NCBI GenBank assembly: GCA_964036155.1
Contig: OZ038422.1
Location: 70,083,201-70,147,200 of the forward strand
Source of the DNA: Diploscapter coronatus
Lineage: Eukaryota > Nematoda > Chromadorea > Rhabditida > Rhabditidae
Length of the DNA stretch: 64,000 nt
Direction of reading: 5' to 3'
Made by a program: the position numbers and the translations under genes. This document shows positions 35,720 through 45,951 of this stretch, piece after piece. Positions within the stretch are counted from its first letter, which is position 1. Every line of letters begins with the position of its first letter. Under the pieces are notes generated by a model that saw only the letters and a list, made by a program, of their open reading frames with translations, did not search any database and was not told the origin of the DNA.

Positions 35720-36465
35720 GGAGAATAACAGGATTTGAGGGGGTTTACTTCTTTATTAATCTAAGAGATACAAACCCACGACTTTATGAGCGTGCATGAG
35801 ACTCTCCTTATCAGTAACACTATGAGGGTTTTATACTACGAAAGGGAGAATGAGAGAGAGTAAAAGATAGGGGATGTCACACTCTTTTAACAAAATACCG
35901 TATTCCCTATAATAGAAGGGCACCCCCCAAATGTTAAAACTATCGCATTACCCGGATCAAATAATATTCAACAAAATAATGAGTAAAAATGTTTATTTGC
36001 ATTTTAAACAAATTTCTCAACCACAACCGCACCGCATCAATTTCTTATTTTATTCACCGCGCCGCACTGCACCGCGATTGCGATGGGAAAGTCCAAAGTC
36101 TAGTGATAATATCATCATTAGACTAACAGAATATTATAACGGTTTATCATGAAAAAATCGATAGGACTATCATATGACTTTTCTAAAATTATCTCAGAAT
36201 TCGCACTTTTCCACAGTTAAAGAAAGTTTTCAGAAAAAGTTCATGAAAAATTTATCTTTTATCAAATCAAGTTATAAACTTGTAGATAGAGTAATCGATG
36301 CCGTAGAATTCAATAGTGATGATAACAATTAGAATTTCGAAATAATCATCTGCTCAAATTGGGCATGCTCAAAAGTGTCCGTAAAATCTTGTCGCACTTC
36401 AAAAATGAATTTGACCTAGAAAATGGTAATTAGTGTTTTCGAGATCATCGAACCCAATTCAACAA
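35720..36465. other. Intergenic, no gene seen
   Basis: It contains a G-rich stretch (35690-35760) and AT-rich sequence. The first exon of the thaumatin-like gene, if present, should lie here but was not found. Confidence 0.4.
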
Positions 36466-37680
36466 GGTGGAAATCAAGTACGCTTCGACATCTACAATAA
36501 ATGTACTTTCACAATTTGGCCTGGAATTTATGGATCATTTATCCCGAATGGAGGAGGTAATGTTAAAATGAATTACTATATGACGAGATCTGTAGTTAGA
36601 TATAAGGGAGGAAAAGAAAGTAGAGCGAAATAGTGTGAGCAGAGATAGGTCTCGTCAAATAGCAGTTGCCTGTTAAAATCATTCAAACTTTGCAATACAA
36701 ATTAGAAAAATGAATTTCTGATCAGTCCAGTATCGTTAAAAATTATTCTGAAAAGTTGCATTCACCGAAATCGAACAAATTATTTCAATAGAAAGAAAAA
36801 CAGTGAATTTTTAGGATTCAAGCTAGATCCAAAGGAGAGCAAGTCCGTTTATGTGCCCGAGAATTGGAGTGTCGCGAGAATTTGGGCTAGAACTGGATGT
36901 GACAGCAATTTTATCTGCGAAACTGGTGGATGTGGAGTAAGAATATTATATGTTTAAATAGTTAGTAAAGAAAAATAGAATTCCGAACAATGCAGTGGAA
37001 GAACCGGTGAACCTCCTGCGAGTTTGATAGAGATCAATTTGGCTGGTGATAGGGTGCAGGTATAAGAATAGTTCATGACTATTGAGATTTCACTAATTTT
37101 AGGATATCTACGATGTTTCATTATTGGATGGCTTCAACATTCCAATATCTATCGAACCCATTGAAGGAACTTTTTCGCCTAATGGAGGTATTTGTCAGTA
37201 ATAATCATGAAAATCTTATTCTTGACTTTTTATAAATAGTTTCAGCCCATAACAATTGTAAGAAAGTTGGTGAATGCACAGGGGATATCATCAGTAAATG
37301 CCCTTCTGAATTGCAAATCTCAAAAAATGGACGGTACGAGTTCATTCTATACAAACTATAAGATGATAGGAATCAAATATGATGAAAACTGGCAATTTTT
37401 TCTCTCATTTTCATATTCAGAGTTGTTGCCTGCAGAGCTCCATGTCTGGGAATCAACAAGGCCTCTGACTGTTGCAGCGGTGAGACGGGATCCCCGCCAA
37501 ATTGTCAATCAAATGATAACGCGAAAATATTCATTGATGCCTGTCCTGATTGTAGCTTTTCTACTTTGAAATTTCATAAAACTTTTAATTTCAGCAAACA
37601 CTCCCACGAGCAATCCAAGATCTTTTGTTTGTCGAGGAAAAGACAGAAAAAGTCCAGATTATCGGGTTCAATTCTGTTAA
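36466..37680 (+). CDS. Thaumatin-like protein, 5' end unresolved
   Basis: Exons from about 36466 to 36556, then 36815-36936, 36979-37059, 37103-37187, 37246-37333, 37421-37479 and 37595-37680 stay in frame. The thaumatin fold signatures are plain: VRFDIYNKCTFTIWPGIYG at the N-terminus, WARTGCDSNFICETGGCG, SLIEINLAG, YDVSLLDGFNIPISIEP, CTGDIISKCPSEL, VVACRAPC and the final DYRVQFC. Nematode thaumatin-like proteins (THN) are secreted and associated with innate immunity; that role is from the family. The segment before the last Cys is short: the usual FC-x-AYSYA-DD motif is absent. No signal peptide exon was found. The in-frame start available in the first exon is only GTG at 36433, so an upstream exon is missing from my model, or the gene is broken. 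Confidence 0.88.
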
Positions 37681-38319
37681 TATTTTTCAATGATTTGTAA
37701 TTTAAATATTATGATTATTTCGAAAGTCAATATAATAAATGCATAGATTATGCACAAAAAAGTATGGCAGATAATTGAACGCAACGTATTATTGATTGGA
37801 AAGAACGGTGATATTCAAAAATTACCCTATTCGTCTCGTTTCTCTTCTACACGACTATTTCGCGCTCCCAAGTTCAGATAAAAACTTATTTAAAAAATAA
37901 GTTGTAAAATTATGAATGAACACCCTGTATTATTGAAGCTCAGAATGACCTAGAAATTTATAAAATTTGAGGAGTCTTTAAAAATATTTAATTTCACGCT
38001 ATTTCTTTCATAGTTATATCTTTTTGATGTCAATGTGCATGAACTTGCATTATCTTGAATCCCCTCCTCTTTTATATCTATGCCAAGTCTTCGCAACGTC
38101 ACCTTTAAATTGACCAAAAGACTCTTGAAGCGTGTATGCATGCGGCGTCTTTGTTTTCTCTTGCAATTTGTCCTTTTAGATGTTAGTGTGCATGATAGAA
38201 TATCTGCCTAATTATATTCATTTTATTGATTTTTTGTTGGAATTAGACTAACGTAGTCATTTTGAGACACATAGATCATAAAGATTGAGTTTATTTTTTT
38301 TTTGAAATCATAATATTTT
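37681..38319. other. Intergenic, no gene seen
   Basis: AT-rich spacer between the thaumatin-like gene and the first SL1 RNA gene. The ORF at 37950-38141 has no family features. Confidence 0.4.
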
Positions 38320-38411
38320 GCTTCCATTTGGAAGCGTTCCAAAATTTCGTTAGACCACTTCTTTCGAAGAGTCAGAGCGCTGTTGATACCTCAAACTTGG
38401 GTAATTAAACC
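38320..38411 (-). ncRNA. sls-1: SL1 spliced leader RNA gene (pair 1, minus)
   Basis: Read on the minus strand, 38411-38390 is the exact 22-nt nematode SL1 leader, GGTTTAATTACC followed by CAAGTTTGAG, with GT next as the trans-splice donor. The RNA body then has a hairpin CTTC-GAAA-GAAG, an Sm-type site AAATTTTGGAAC and a 3' hairpin GCTTCC-AAAT-GGAAGC, about 92 nt in all. SL1 RNA is an snRNP that donates its leader to pre-mRNA 5' ends. The sequence from -52 to -1 is shared with the other three copies and probably contains the PSE. It diverges from the copy at 38633, 221 bp away. Confidence 0.95.
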
Positions 38412-38632
38412 GAAGCTATCGGTGAAGCATAGATTATATCGACACTTTTCATTGTATTCCAAGCAAGAACGTTTTCTATTTGTGTTTCTTTTCCTCTCCA
38501 GCGAAAGACTATCTGACAATTTTGCGATAGATAGACAGGTGAGAGAAGCCAGACAGTGAAGGGGAACAAATGCACTCTCGCTTGACATATGCGATGAAAT
38601 GTTTATATTTCCCGATTTTCATCGAATGCTTC
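38412..38632. promoter_or_regulatory. Shared promoter region of SL1 pair 1
   Basis: A 221-bp spacer between divergent SL1 RNA genes. CTTGRMATAY starts exactly 52 bp before each transcript start, and TTC precedes +1; these match all four SL1 genes, marking a likely PSE. The spacer is strongly conserved with 41740-41960 in reverse orientation. Apparent ORFs in it are by-products of that conservation. Confidence 0.8.
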
Positions 38633-38725
38633 GGTTTAATTACCCAAGTTTGAGGTATTAACAGCGTTCTGACTCTTCGAGAGAAGTGGTCTAGACAAAT
38701 TTTGGAACGCTTTCAGATGGAAGCC
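38633..38725 (+). ncRNA. sls-1: SL1 spliced leader RNA gene (pair 1, plus)
   Basis: 38633-38654 is the exact SL1 leader, followed by the donor GTATTAAC. A CTTC-GAGA-GAAG hairpin, the Sm site AAATTTTGGAAC and the 3' hairpin GCTTTC-AGAT-GGAAGC follow. Its 3' end lies about 120 bp from the stop codon of the convergent Cys-loop channel gene, whose minus-strand poly(A) signal AATAAA is at 38728-38733. Confidence 0.95.
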
Positions 38726-38844
38726 AAATTTATTCATTTCTCAAAGAAGTAAAAACAAAATAAAATTAACTAGATTTCCGATTTCCAGTAGAACAAGGCA
38801 AAATTTCAGCAGAATAAGCGATTGAATACATCTGAAATTATTTT

Positions 38845-41091
38845 TTACAGAAAATAATCGAGAAAATCGCACGTCATTTTTGAGCTCGCTTCTTTTTCCG
38901 ACTTCTTTATTTCCTGCACTTTATTTATATCTTCGTTTCTTTTTATGGATCTATAGATCCAAACAGCCCATTTTCCGACGTAAGGGGCTGATAAAGAGAC
39001 ACCCACGGCCAGAGACATCAGGGCAAAGTTGACTATTGCAAATATGGCTGAAATTTGATATTTCGAATGGCCTGCTTCCCGAACTTCCCACCTAATTTAG
39101 GCAAGGCTTTGGTCTTTGGCAGGGAATCGGCCATAATTCCAAGCAGAAAAGTCAGGCTTATCATGTTGGTGAGGGTAATGTTGATTTTCTCAGATTTAGA
39201 GATATTCCTGAGCATTTCATGAATAAGGTAACAGATAATAATTGAGCATCACCTTAGAAATACACCATAAATACAGATTACGTTGATAATGAATGAAGGA
39301 AATGCCAAAATCACAACATAAAATGTTGAGTTTCTTTTCAACGTAATCGAAAATTTACTCTGAAAGATAATGTTGCAGCTTGAAAGGCTCACAAACCGAA
39401 CGAATAGCTTACAACATCTCGAGTCAGCACGTCTCCTGTGTTCAAGAATGTGCTTGTTATATTGACTCCTAACGATAGCCATTCTCCAGTACCCTAGAAT
39501 TAAGAAGATTTTATCTGTGATAGTATCCGAATTGGAAGAAATCGTGTGCTATTCAAAGCTACGAAAAATCGTTTCAGATATTTTCAAGTTTCAAATTTAC
39601 ATTTCGGTTTAGGTAGACGACGATTTATCGAATGATATGCCATTTTGAAAATAAAATAACTTATTGTCTTGACAAACGCTTGCAATACCTTCTTCCAGTC
39701 CCCTTGAAAAGTGTTAGATTTGGCTATTTGGAAACCTCAAGCCATGCGAAATAGGGTAGGGATGGTAGGAAAAAGAATCGTTTTCCACACTAACTTGCAT
39801 GGCTTGAGGGCTTGAGTTTCCAAGTTGCCTTGGACTTCGCTTTACTTTTATAATCAATAAGTCAAATTACCAGACTGTCTTCAGCCATTAGGACATCCAT
39901 TTCTGGATAAATGTAAGGCCAGATCTTGTACTCAAAAGCAGAAGAAGCTGTGGACATAAGTCTAATGTTGCATGTCTGAGTGTCCATTGGAAATGAATCT
40001 AACTAGAGAGCGAGAACGATTTAAATCGAATTGTAAGGAATTTCCTACTTGCATTGGGCAATTTATTCCTAAAGCGACAGAATAGAAGAAGCTAATTCCT
40101 CCATCATAGGCTACCTAATGATTTAGTGAATAATGAAAATGATATTCAACTCTTACAGTAGCGACTTTTTGATAATCTTCTCGATAGTCGACAGCCTGAG
40201 TGGCAGCCAGGATAGTCAATTCCGGAACCCATATTTTATCGATATTGACGTAGAAATGGTCTATGTCTCCATATTCCTTTGGATTCCAACGAAGTCTAAT
40301 AATGTGCTGATGGAATAAAGTAGCAAGAGAAGTTTGGAAATAAATGGATAATTTTGGAATAATAAATATCTAGATTTCTTTCTCCTCTGCCTTTCTCGCT
40401 ATTTTTTCAACAACACACGAACTTTCACTTAATTTGACCGTAACAGTTATTTATAATTTCAATTCTGCCTACTATTTCTTCTTCTTTGTATAAATTATTT
40501 TCACAACTTCCTGCACGAGTTCAGATTCGCGATCAACATTATGAGATATCTCTGTAGTGCAAAAATCAGCCAAATCAGAGAGACGCTTCAGAAAGTTTCC
40601 TTGTTAGCATATTTTTTTCCAAATAAAATACTCAAAGAAATATACAAGTGTATACCTATCATCAGTCCAAATGAGCATAGAACTGAAGACAAATTGCGCT
40701 TCTTCCCTTTGCTGATCGATCAGTAGCAATTTCAAGTACATTAGCATCACTTGCAATTCGAACATTTGACTCTCAAATTTCTCATACAGTTCAATTGTAA
40801 AGTTCATTGTACTTGCAGCTAAATTATCGAATTTAATAGCTGATAAAGGAGTGATGCAATACTTACGAACAGTCATAACCGGTGCAAGATGCTTTTGATA
40901 ATTTCTGAAGAGATCATTGAATAATCTAGTCTGGTTTCGTAGGTATGCGAATTTTTGAGGCGTTAGAGCTAAAGATTCATATAATAAAGTGCTATTACGA
41001 AAATTCTAAACATACGCGGATTAACCGTTCCATTGATGTTAATTGCATCAGAAGTAGGTAATTGATAGACAATCAATAGCAGAAATAGCAT
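38845..41091 (-). CDS. Cys-loop ligand-gated ion channel subunit (LGC), M4 not seen
   Basis: Ten exons (41091-41016, 40968-40867, 40818-40656, 40295-40157, 40114-40049, 40002-39871, 39493-39413, 39359-39253, 39207-39092, 39047-38845) give 394 aa. It has a signal peptide (MLFLLLIVYQLPTSDA), the ligand-binding start TRLFNDLFRNYQKHLAPV, then LIWTDDRLRWNPKEYGDI and KIWVPELTIL. The Cys-loop is CPMQLDSFPMDTQTC with the canonical 13-residue spacing. M1 is STFYVVILAFPSFIINVICI, M2 is NITLTNMISLTFLLGIMADS, and M3 is FAIVNFALMSLAVGVSL. The protein then runs through a basic loop (YRSIKRNEDINKVQEIKKSE) and stops at TAA 38845-38847 without a fourth membrane helix. M2 looks cation-type (nAChR-like), but the ligand is unknown. 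Either M4 is lost, or an exon lay where SL1 pair 1 now begins. Confidence 0.92.
39728..39823. repeat. Imperfect foldback in LGC intron
   Basis: GGAAACCTCAAGCCATGC at the left pairs with GCATGGCTTGAGGGCTTGAG and TTTCC at the right. It is a hairpin-forming insertion in the intron between the Cys-loop exon and the pre-M1 exon. Confidence 0.6.
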
Positions 41092-41647
41092 TTCTCATCA
41101 AGCGACAATTGCAATTTCGTTATTGCTTATTTCCGCAAACTATACTTGCAGTCTGTTTCATAATGCATGTAATTTCAGCTTTGTCGAGTGGCAGGGTTGT
41201 ACAGGGCCCTTTGAGGGTCCTTCGAGGGTCGCTTATATCTCGAAGGGGGTGCATGATAGGTGGATAGAATGTTATATGAAAAATGTTCAGCATAAAATTC
41301 TCTACTTAGAGGTTCGACATATTCTCGAAGTTACTCGAATTGAAGTGCCGATATCCGGCCTAAAATGGCAAAAATAAAGGTCAAGGTATACCAATGAGAG
41401 GTTTGTTTCAGATAACTCACTGATTTTGAACCAAATGAAGTATTTTTTATGGACTTATATAGAACGATGGGAATTACTGCCTTACATTTTCCAGTATTTC
41501 TATGCTATTATTCATCAGTATTGAGATTCTTTCGAAATCCTTCAAAGTCATTCATTTTCAAATGAATTGTCATATTTTCGAATATTATGAGCAAATGAAC
41601 GAACAAACACATGGCATCTTCTTTTCAACATTTTTCATTAATTGTGC
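41092..41647. other. Spacer between LGC start and SL1 pair 2
   Basis: This is the upstream region of the LGC gene. It contains a GC-richer patch at 41185-41260 with GAGGGTCC-type repeats. No gene recognised. Confidence 0.4.
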
Positions 41648-41739
41648 CCTCCTGTGGAAGACTGTTCCAAAATTTCGTTAGACCACTTCTCTCGAAGAGT
41701 CGGAACGTTGTTCATACCTCAAACTTGGGTAATTAAACC
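41648..41739 (-). ncRNA. sls-1: SL1 spliced leader RNA gene (pair 2, minus)
   Basis: Minus-strand 41739-41718 is the exact 22-nt SL1 leader, followed by GTATGAAC. Below it are the CTTC-GAGA-GAAG hairpin, Sm site AAATTTTGGAAC and a 3' hairpin GTCTTCC-ACA-GGAGGGC. The last stem differs in sequence from pair 1 but still pairs. The promoter belongs to the CTTGACATATGCG type shared with the plus gene of pair 1. Confidence 0.95.
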
Positions 41740-41960
41740 GAAGATGACGGTGAAAATCGGCAAATATGAACATTTCGTCGCATATGTCAAGCGAGAGTGC
41801 ATCTGTTCCCCTTCACTGTCTGGCTTCTCTCACCTGTCTATCTATCGCAAAATTGTCAGATAGTCTTTCGCTAGAGAGGAAAAGAAACACAAATAGAAAG
41901 CGTTCTTGCTTGGAATACAATGCAAAGTGTCGGTATAATCCATGTTTCACCGATAGCTTC
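41740..41960. promoter_or_regulatory. Shared promoter region of SL1 pair 2
   Basis: A 221-bp spacer, the same length as in pair 1 and matching it in reverse complement. CTTGACATATGCGACGAAAT precedes the minus gene and CTTGGAATACAATGCAAAGT the plus gene, each starting at -52. The ORF at 41766-41981 is not a gene. Confidence 0.8.
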
Positions 41961-42054
41961 GGTTTAATTACCCAAGTTTGAGGTATGAACAACGTTCTGA
42001 CTCTTCGAAAGAAGTGGCCTAACGAAATTTTGGAACGGCCTTCCACAGGAGGGC
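41961..42054 (+). ncRNA. sls-1: SL1 spliced leader RNA gene (pair 2, plus)
   Basis: 41961-41982 is the exact SL1 leader with donor GTATGAAC. The CTTC-GAAA-GAAG hairpin, Sm site AAATTTTGGAAC and a perfect 7-bp 3' hairpin GCCTTCC-ACA-GGAGGGC complete the RNA. It diverges from the copy at 41648-41739. Confidence 0.95.
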
Positions 42055-42524
42055 GTAAATGAAATAAATCATCGAAGCAAAAATCCATGTCTGTTTCAAT
42101 CAAATAAAAATTCGCAGTCTAGTGTATTTCACACCAAATTTTATGATTATTTTTTATTTTGTAGATCCCGTTGAGGAGAATAAAGTAAAAATAAAAAGAA
42201 ATTTTTATGAATTATTTGTGTTGGGAAAAAAGTTACTCTATATACCCGTACTGCGTTTACATGCGTAGTGTGAGTTAATGCTGAAATTTTTCATAGAATC
42301 TTGTAGAGTTGTTCAAGTTTATCAACTTTTGTTCCAGAACTTATTTTAGAATGTGCACACACAGGGAAATATGAATTTTTGAAGATGATATTCGAAAACC
42401 CTTTTTCTTGTAAGGATGTTTGTTAGTTCTGCTTTGCTTACTTCTGGAACATTCTGAAGTTTCTATGGGTTTTTATCATTCCCAAAATGATAAGCCACGC
42501 CCACTCTGCAATTTGAGTACAAAA

Positions 42525-42935
42525 TTCATGAAACAGGTGTCAAATAGCTTTGTATTGCGTTATTTCATCAAAAATGATTTTTGGGCACATCTTCGGGCGT
42601 CTTGACCGAATTTTATGGGTTTTTGCTCAAAATAACCAGAAAGGACTGTTCTTTCATATTCAGCTTGAGGAAATGATGAGCGAGGTCTGCAAGACTCAAA
42701 CGAACGATTTAAAAATTTCATTGTGCGTTTTGATCGGCCCAATTCATATTTCGGGAGCATGTTCCGAAAGCAAAAATGTTGCCTAGGCCTATATCTAATA
42801 GTGGGAAAAGGAAAAAATCAGGAAAAATAGCTTCGTAAATTGTTTGAAAAAAAATGACGAAAAACTACTCTTTGACTTTATCTTTACAATGAGAGCTTCA
42901 CTTGCGCCCTCTATCTATAATTATGGTCCACTCTG
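42525..42935. repeat. Dispersed repeat, copy 2
   Basis: Direct homologue of 17465-17885 (see that entry for shared words). It fills most of the gap between SL1 pair 2 and the kinase gene. Confidence 0.7.
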
Positions 42936-43079
42936 TATATAGAAAATCTTCATTTTGGAGCGCTTGTATTTCGCTCGGAATGTCATTACGCTAGAAAAAT
43001 TCTCAGATTTATGATAGACATATTCGATTACCCCATAAATACATTTCTTTAGTGATTTTGTGATACTTTCATACTAAGA

Positions 43080-44839
43080 ATGTTACAGCGAATGAATCAG
43101 GATCCAAGGGCTCCTACCTCATCAACTCCCACTTATTCATCGACCGATTATGGAAAAATGGGTGAGATCATTTGGCAATATTCCATAATAAATAGTAAAT
43201 ATTATTAGCCCTAATCATCTCTATTCCAATAGCATCTATCTTATTAATCAAATTCGTCGTTTGTACGATTTACTATAGACGGGAACGCATCAACATATTC
43301 ACCATAAATCATTTAAAGTAATCGATTTTTTAAACAAAATGCGCTTTCTTTAATTTTAGAAACTCTAAGAGTGATAATGAATATATTCATTGTTCGGATT
43401 TGAAAAGGTATGTACGAATGCTCGAATATTTAATTAGAAAATGAATTATAGAGACGCTTGGATGATCAAAAAATCAGAAGTGGAAATTGATGAGGATCTA
43501 TTACTAGGAAAGGGAGCATTTTCCGAGGTTTATGTTGGATTTGTGTCTGGTTCGAATAATTTCCATCTATCATTCCGAATAAAGAAATGAAAATTAATAG
43601 GTCGGATTCCCCTATTTGAGATTAGCCGTAATATCGAAGTGCATTTGCATTCGAATTCAAAAAAGGACGTAATCGAAGTAGTCTTTGAAATGGTAAAGCC
43701 AGCTTTATGAATTTATTTCAGGTGGCAGTGAAACGTCTTCAAGGACATGCAACTGATCGAGATCATGATGACTTTTGTCGAGAAATTGAAATTATGAAAC
43801 GACTCGAATATAATCTGCATATTGTTAGGTAAGAGTTGAATTTGAAAGTCTTCATAAATCATGGTTTTGACATTCAGCATGTACGGCTATGTACCCAGTA
43901 AATTCGTTCCCTTGATGATACTCGAGTACTGTAAACTAGGCGACATTCTGAAATACCTCACCGATAATGAAGAAAATTTCAAGGTAAATGACTTTAATAT
44001 CTCAACTTGCAAGTTTCTAGAGTCCAGAGTGGAGCTATCGGTATTCGAGAAATCACGTCATTTGCTTGACAAGTTTGCGACGGAATGGTAATAGATTCTC
44101 AACTCACACTCATTCGTCATTCTTGATCGACTTCAGAGTTATGTTGCCTCCAAAGATATTGTGCACCGAGATCTAGCAGCAAGAAATGTTCTTTTGACCA
44201 AAAGCCACAAGGCAAAGGTATGCAGTTTCGAGAGTTGGTAATCAGTTTGTGATCTTGTTGCAGATAGCTGACTTTGGATTAGCCATCAAAAGCGATGAAT
44301 CGGATAAAGTGGTGAGAAGACTGCTGCCTCTGAAGTGGACGGCTCCCGAAGCATTCGCTAATTCCGAGTTTTCATCGAAGAGCGATGTGTAATTATTAAA
44401 GATTAGATGATTTTTTAAAATAAGATAATCATTTAGCTGGTCATTTGGTGTGACCCTCTATGAATTTTACTCTCTAGGACAACGACCCTATCAAGACATT
44501 GCACCGTCTGATTTGATGACTTATTTAAAAGAAGGAAATCGACTTCCGAAACCAAAATTGTGTCCTGATGAAATGTAAGGCATGATCTCTACTGAATAGC
44601 ATTTGATTTTTAGGTATGAACTAATGGAGAAATGCTGGAATATGAATCCTGAGGATCGATTATCATTTGATGAGGCGAGTATTATTCACTCACTGAAAGA
44701 GTTGATTTTTCAGCTAAAATCGGAGATTTCCAAATGCCTCCTGATGATAACGAATTATTACGGCTACCTCGAAGCTCATGAAGACTCCGACTCTGATAGT
44801 TTGAATGATATTTGTCCTGTATCCACAAATTTGGAGTAA
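43080..44839 (+). CDS. Small membrane tyrosine kinase with one in-frame TGA
   Basis: Twelve exons (43080-43161, 43209-43317, 43360-43407, 43452-43549, 43601-43692, 43722-43828, 43878-43983, 44028-44087, 44137-44217, 44264-44388, 44437-44574, 44614-44839) keep one frame over 424 codons. There is a short Ser/Thr-rich N-terminus, one TM helix (LIISIPIASILLIKFVVC) and a kinase domain: LLLGKGAFSEVYVG, VAVKRL, then ILEYCKLGDILKYL, IVHRDLAARNVLL (tyrosine-kinase type loop), IADFGLA, PLKWTAPEAF, SDVWSFGVTLYEFYSLGQ and CWNMNPEDRLSFDEA. An acidic tail follows. Exon 43601-43692 inserts about 30 residues between the Gly loop and VAVK. At 44067-44069 the codon in SFA-x-QVCDGM is TGA, where the family has Trp, Cys or Tyr. 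All catalytic residues are otherwise intact. Extracellular part is minimal and no signal peptide is seen, as in some expanded nematode kinase families. Confidence 0.85.
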
Positions 44840-45951
44840 TTAAAATTAATTATTTTTGGAGGTATGAATTTTCATCAAATAAAGCTTCTTGATGATTCAA
44901 CTCTCGAAATACTTCTAAAATTCGAATGAGGTCATAGTGGAACTCTAGAAAATTGAATATTCCTCAATGTTTTACGATGTAGCGTTTGACAATTTGAAGT
45001 AGGAGCAGAAGGATTCTGGAAATTACAAATCAGGAATGGACCTAAATGAAAATTACTGTTGCAGTAATCGAGGCAGTAATTTTATTTAGATTTCACTCCT
45101 GTTTATGGGCAAGATTGCAAATTTAGACCCGAATAAAACTATCGGATCTTTCTCTCCCTCCTTCGTGCTTCTTTTGCACCCTATGCCCCTTATACTATTT
45201 CATCGTTTTCTGCTTTTCTCCTATATCATATCGGATGTTTCAATGCTCGGTCGGGTCTCAAATTTGCAACCCTGATTTTCATCATAACATGTGTTCGACC
45301 TTTGAGTTTTCTCACAAATAAAAATTCAAATTAAATGAGTCTAGCCAAAAATAATTAGAAATAATCACCTGTTTGTACTTGAAATGCACATAAAATGTGC
45401 CCAAATATGCTTCTGAGAAGGGAAATATAGTTATCTGTAAAATCTCCTTATAAAAAGAAGTCACTGATCTTAAGTGAAAATTTATTGAAATCTAGAGATT
45501 AGATATTCAGAATCGTGAGAAATCAAAACATAAAGTTGATGTTGTAGTAAAGACACTGACTCGGAAAGACGACAAGAATCAAATTCAAAGGAATAAAATA
45601 TACAATATCGCCTTGTCCAATAACAATTTCATATCATAATAAATTCTGTCTCATTGTTCGTATTTATGTTTGTTCGATTTTACTTTTCATAAAATAGATA
45701 AATTTCGAACTAAGATTGTAGAGATAAGTCGTATGGTAGATTCTTAGAAAAAAATCACCTGATATAAATTGAAATTCACAACAAAAAATCTCAATTTCTT
45801 CCCTGGTAACCAAATACTTTTTGCTGTTTAATTTCGCAATAAAACTTCGCTATTAGAAACTTCTTATTCAAAAAATTGATTCTACTATCAAAAAACGAGT
45901 TCGAATTAAAATCGCTAAACTTTCTTTGATTTTATATAGTTCGATATAATA
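44840..45951. other. Spacer with orphan receptor exon
   Basis: Apart from the relic exon at 45489-45639, it is AT-rich sequence without recognised content. Confidence 0.4.
45489..45639 (+). pseudogene. Orphan last exon of a chemoreceptor paralogue
   Basis: After an acceptor (ATCTAG) it encodes RLDIQNREKSKHKVDVVVKT, then LTRKDDKNQIQRNKIYNIAL and a stop. This is a close copy of the final exon of the receptor at 48706-48849 (RLDIQNREKSKTK; DKNQIQRNRIYNIAI). No other receptor exons lie between it and the kinase gene, so it is a remnant of a lost tandem copy. Confidence 0.75.

Noticed and set aside
38391..41981. Near-identical ORFs at 38391-38588 (minus) and 41766-41981 (plus)
   Set aside because: They lie in the shared promoter spacers and leaders of the two SL1 RNA pairs; their similarity comes from the duplicated RNA unit, not from a protein.
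38320..42054. First read as two copies of a MITE with about 90-bp inverted ends
   Set aside because: The ends are complete SL1 RNA genes with leader, donor, Sm site and hairpin, and the inverted repeat is a divergent gene pair.
44028..44087. Selenocysteine reading of the kinase TGA
   Set aside because: Tyrosine kinases have no selenocysteine at this position and no SECIS-like hairpin was recognised in the 3' region; a nonsense change or sequence error is simpler.
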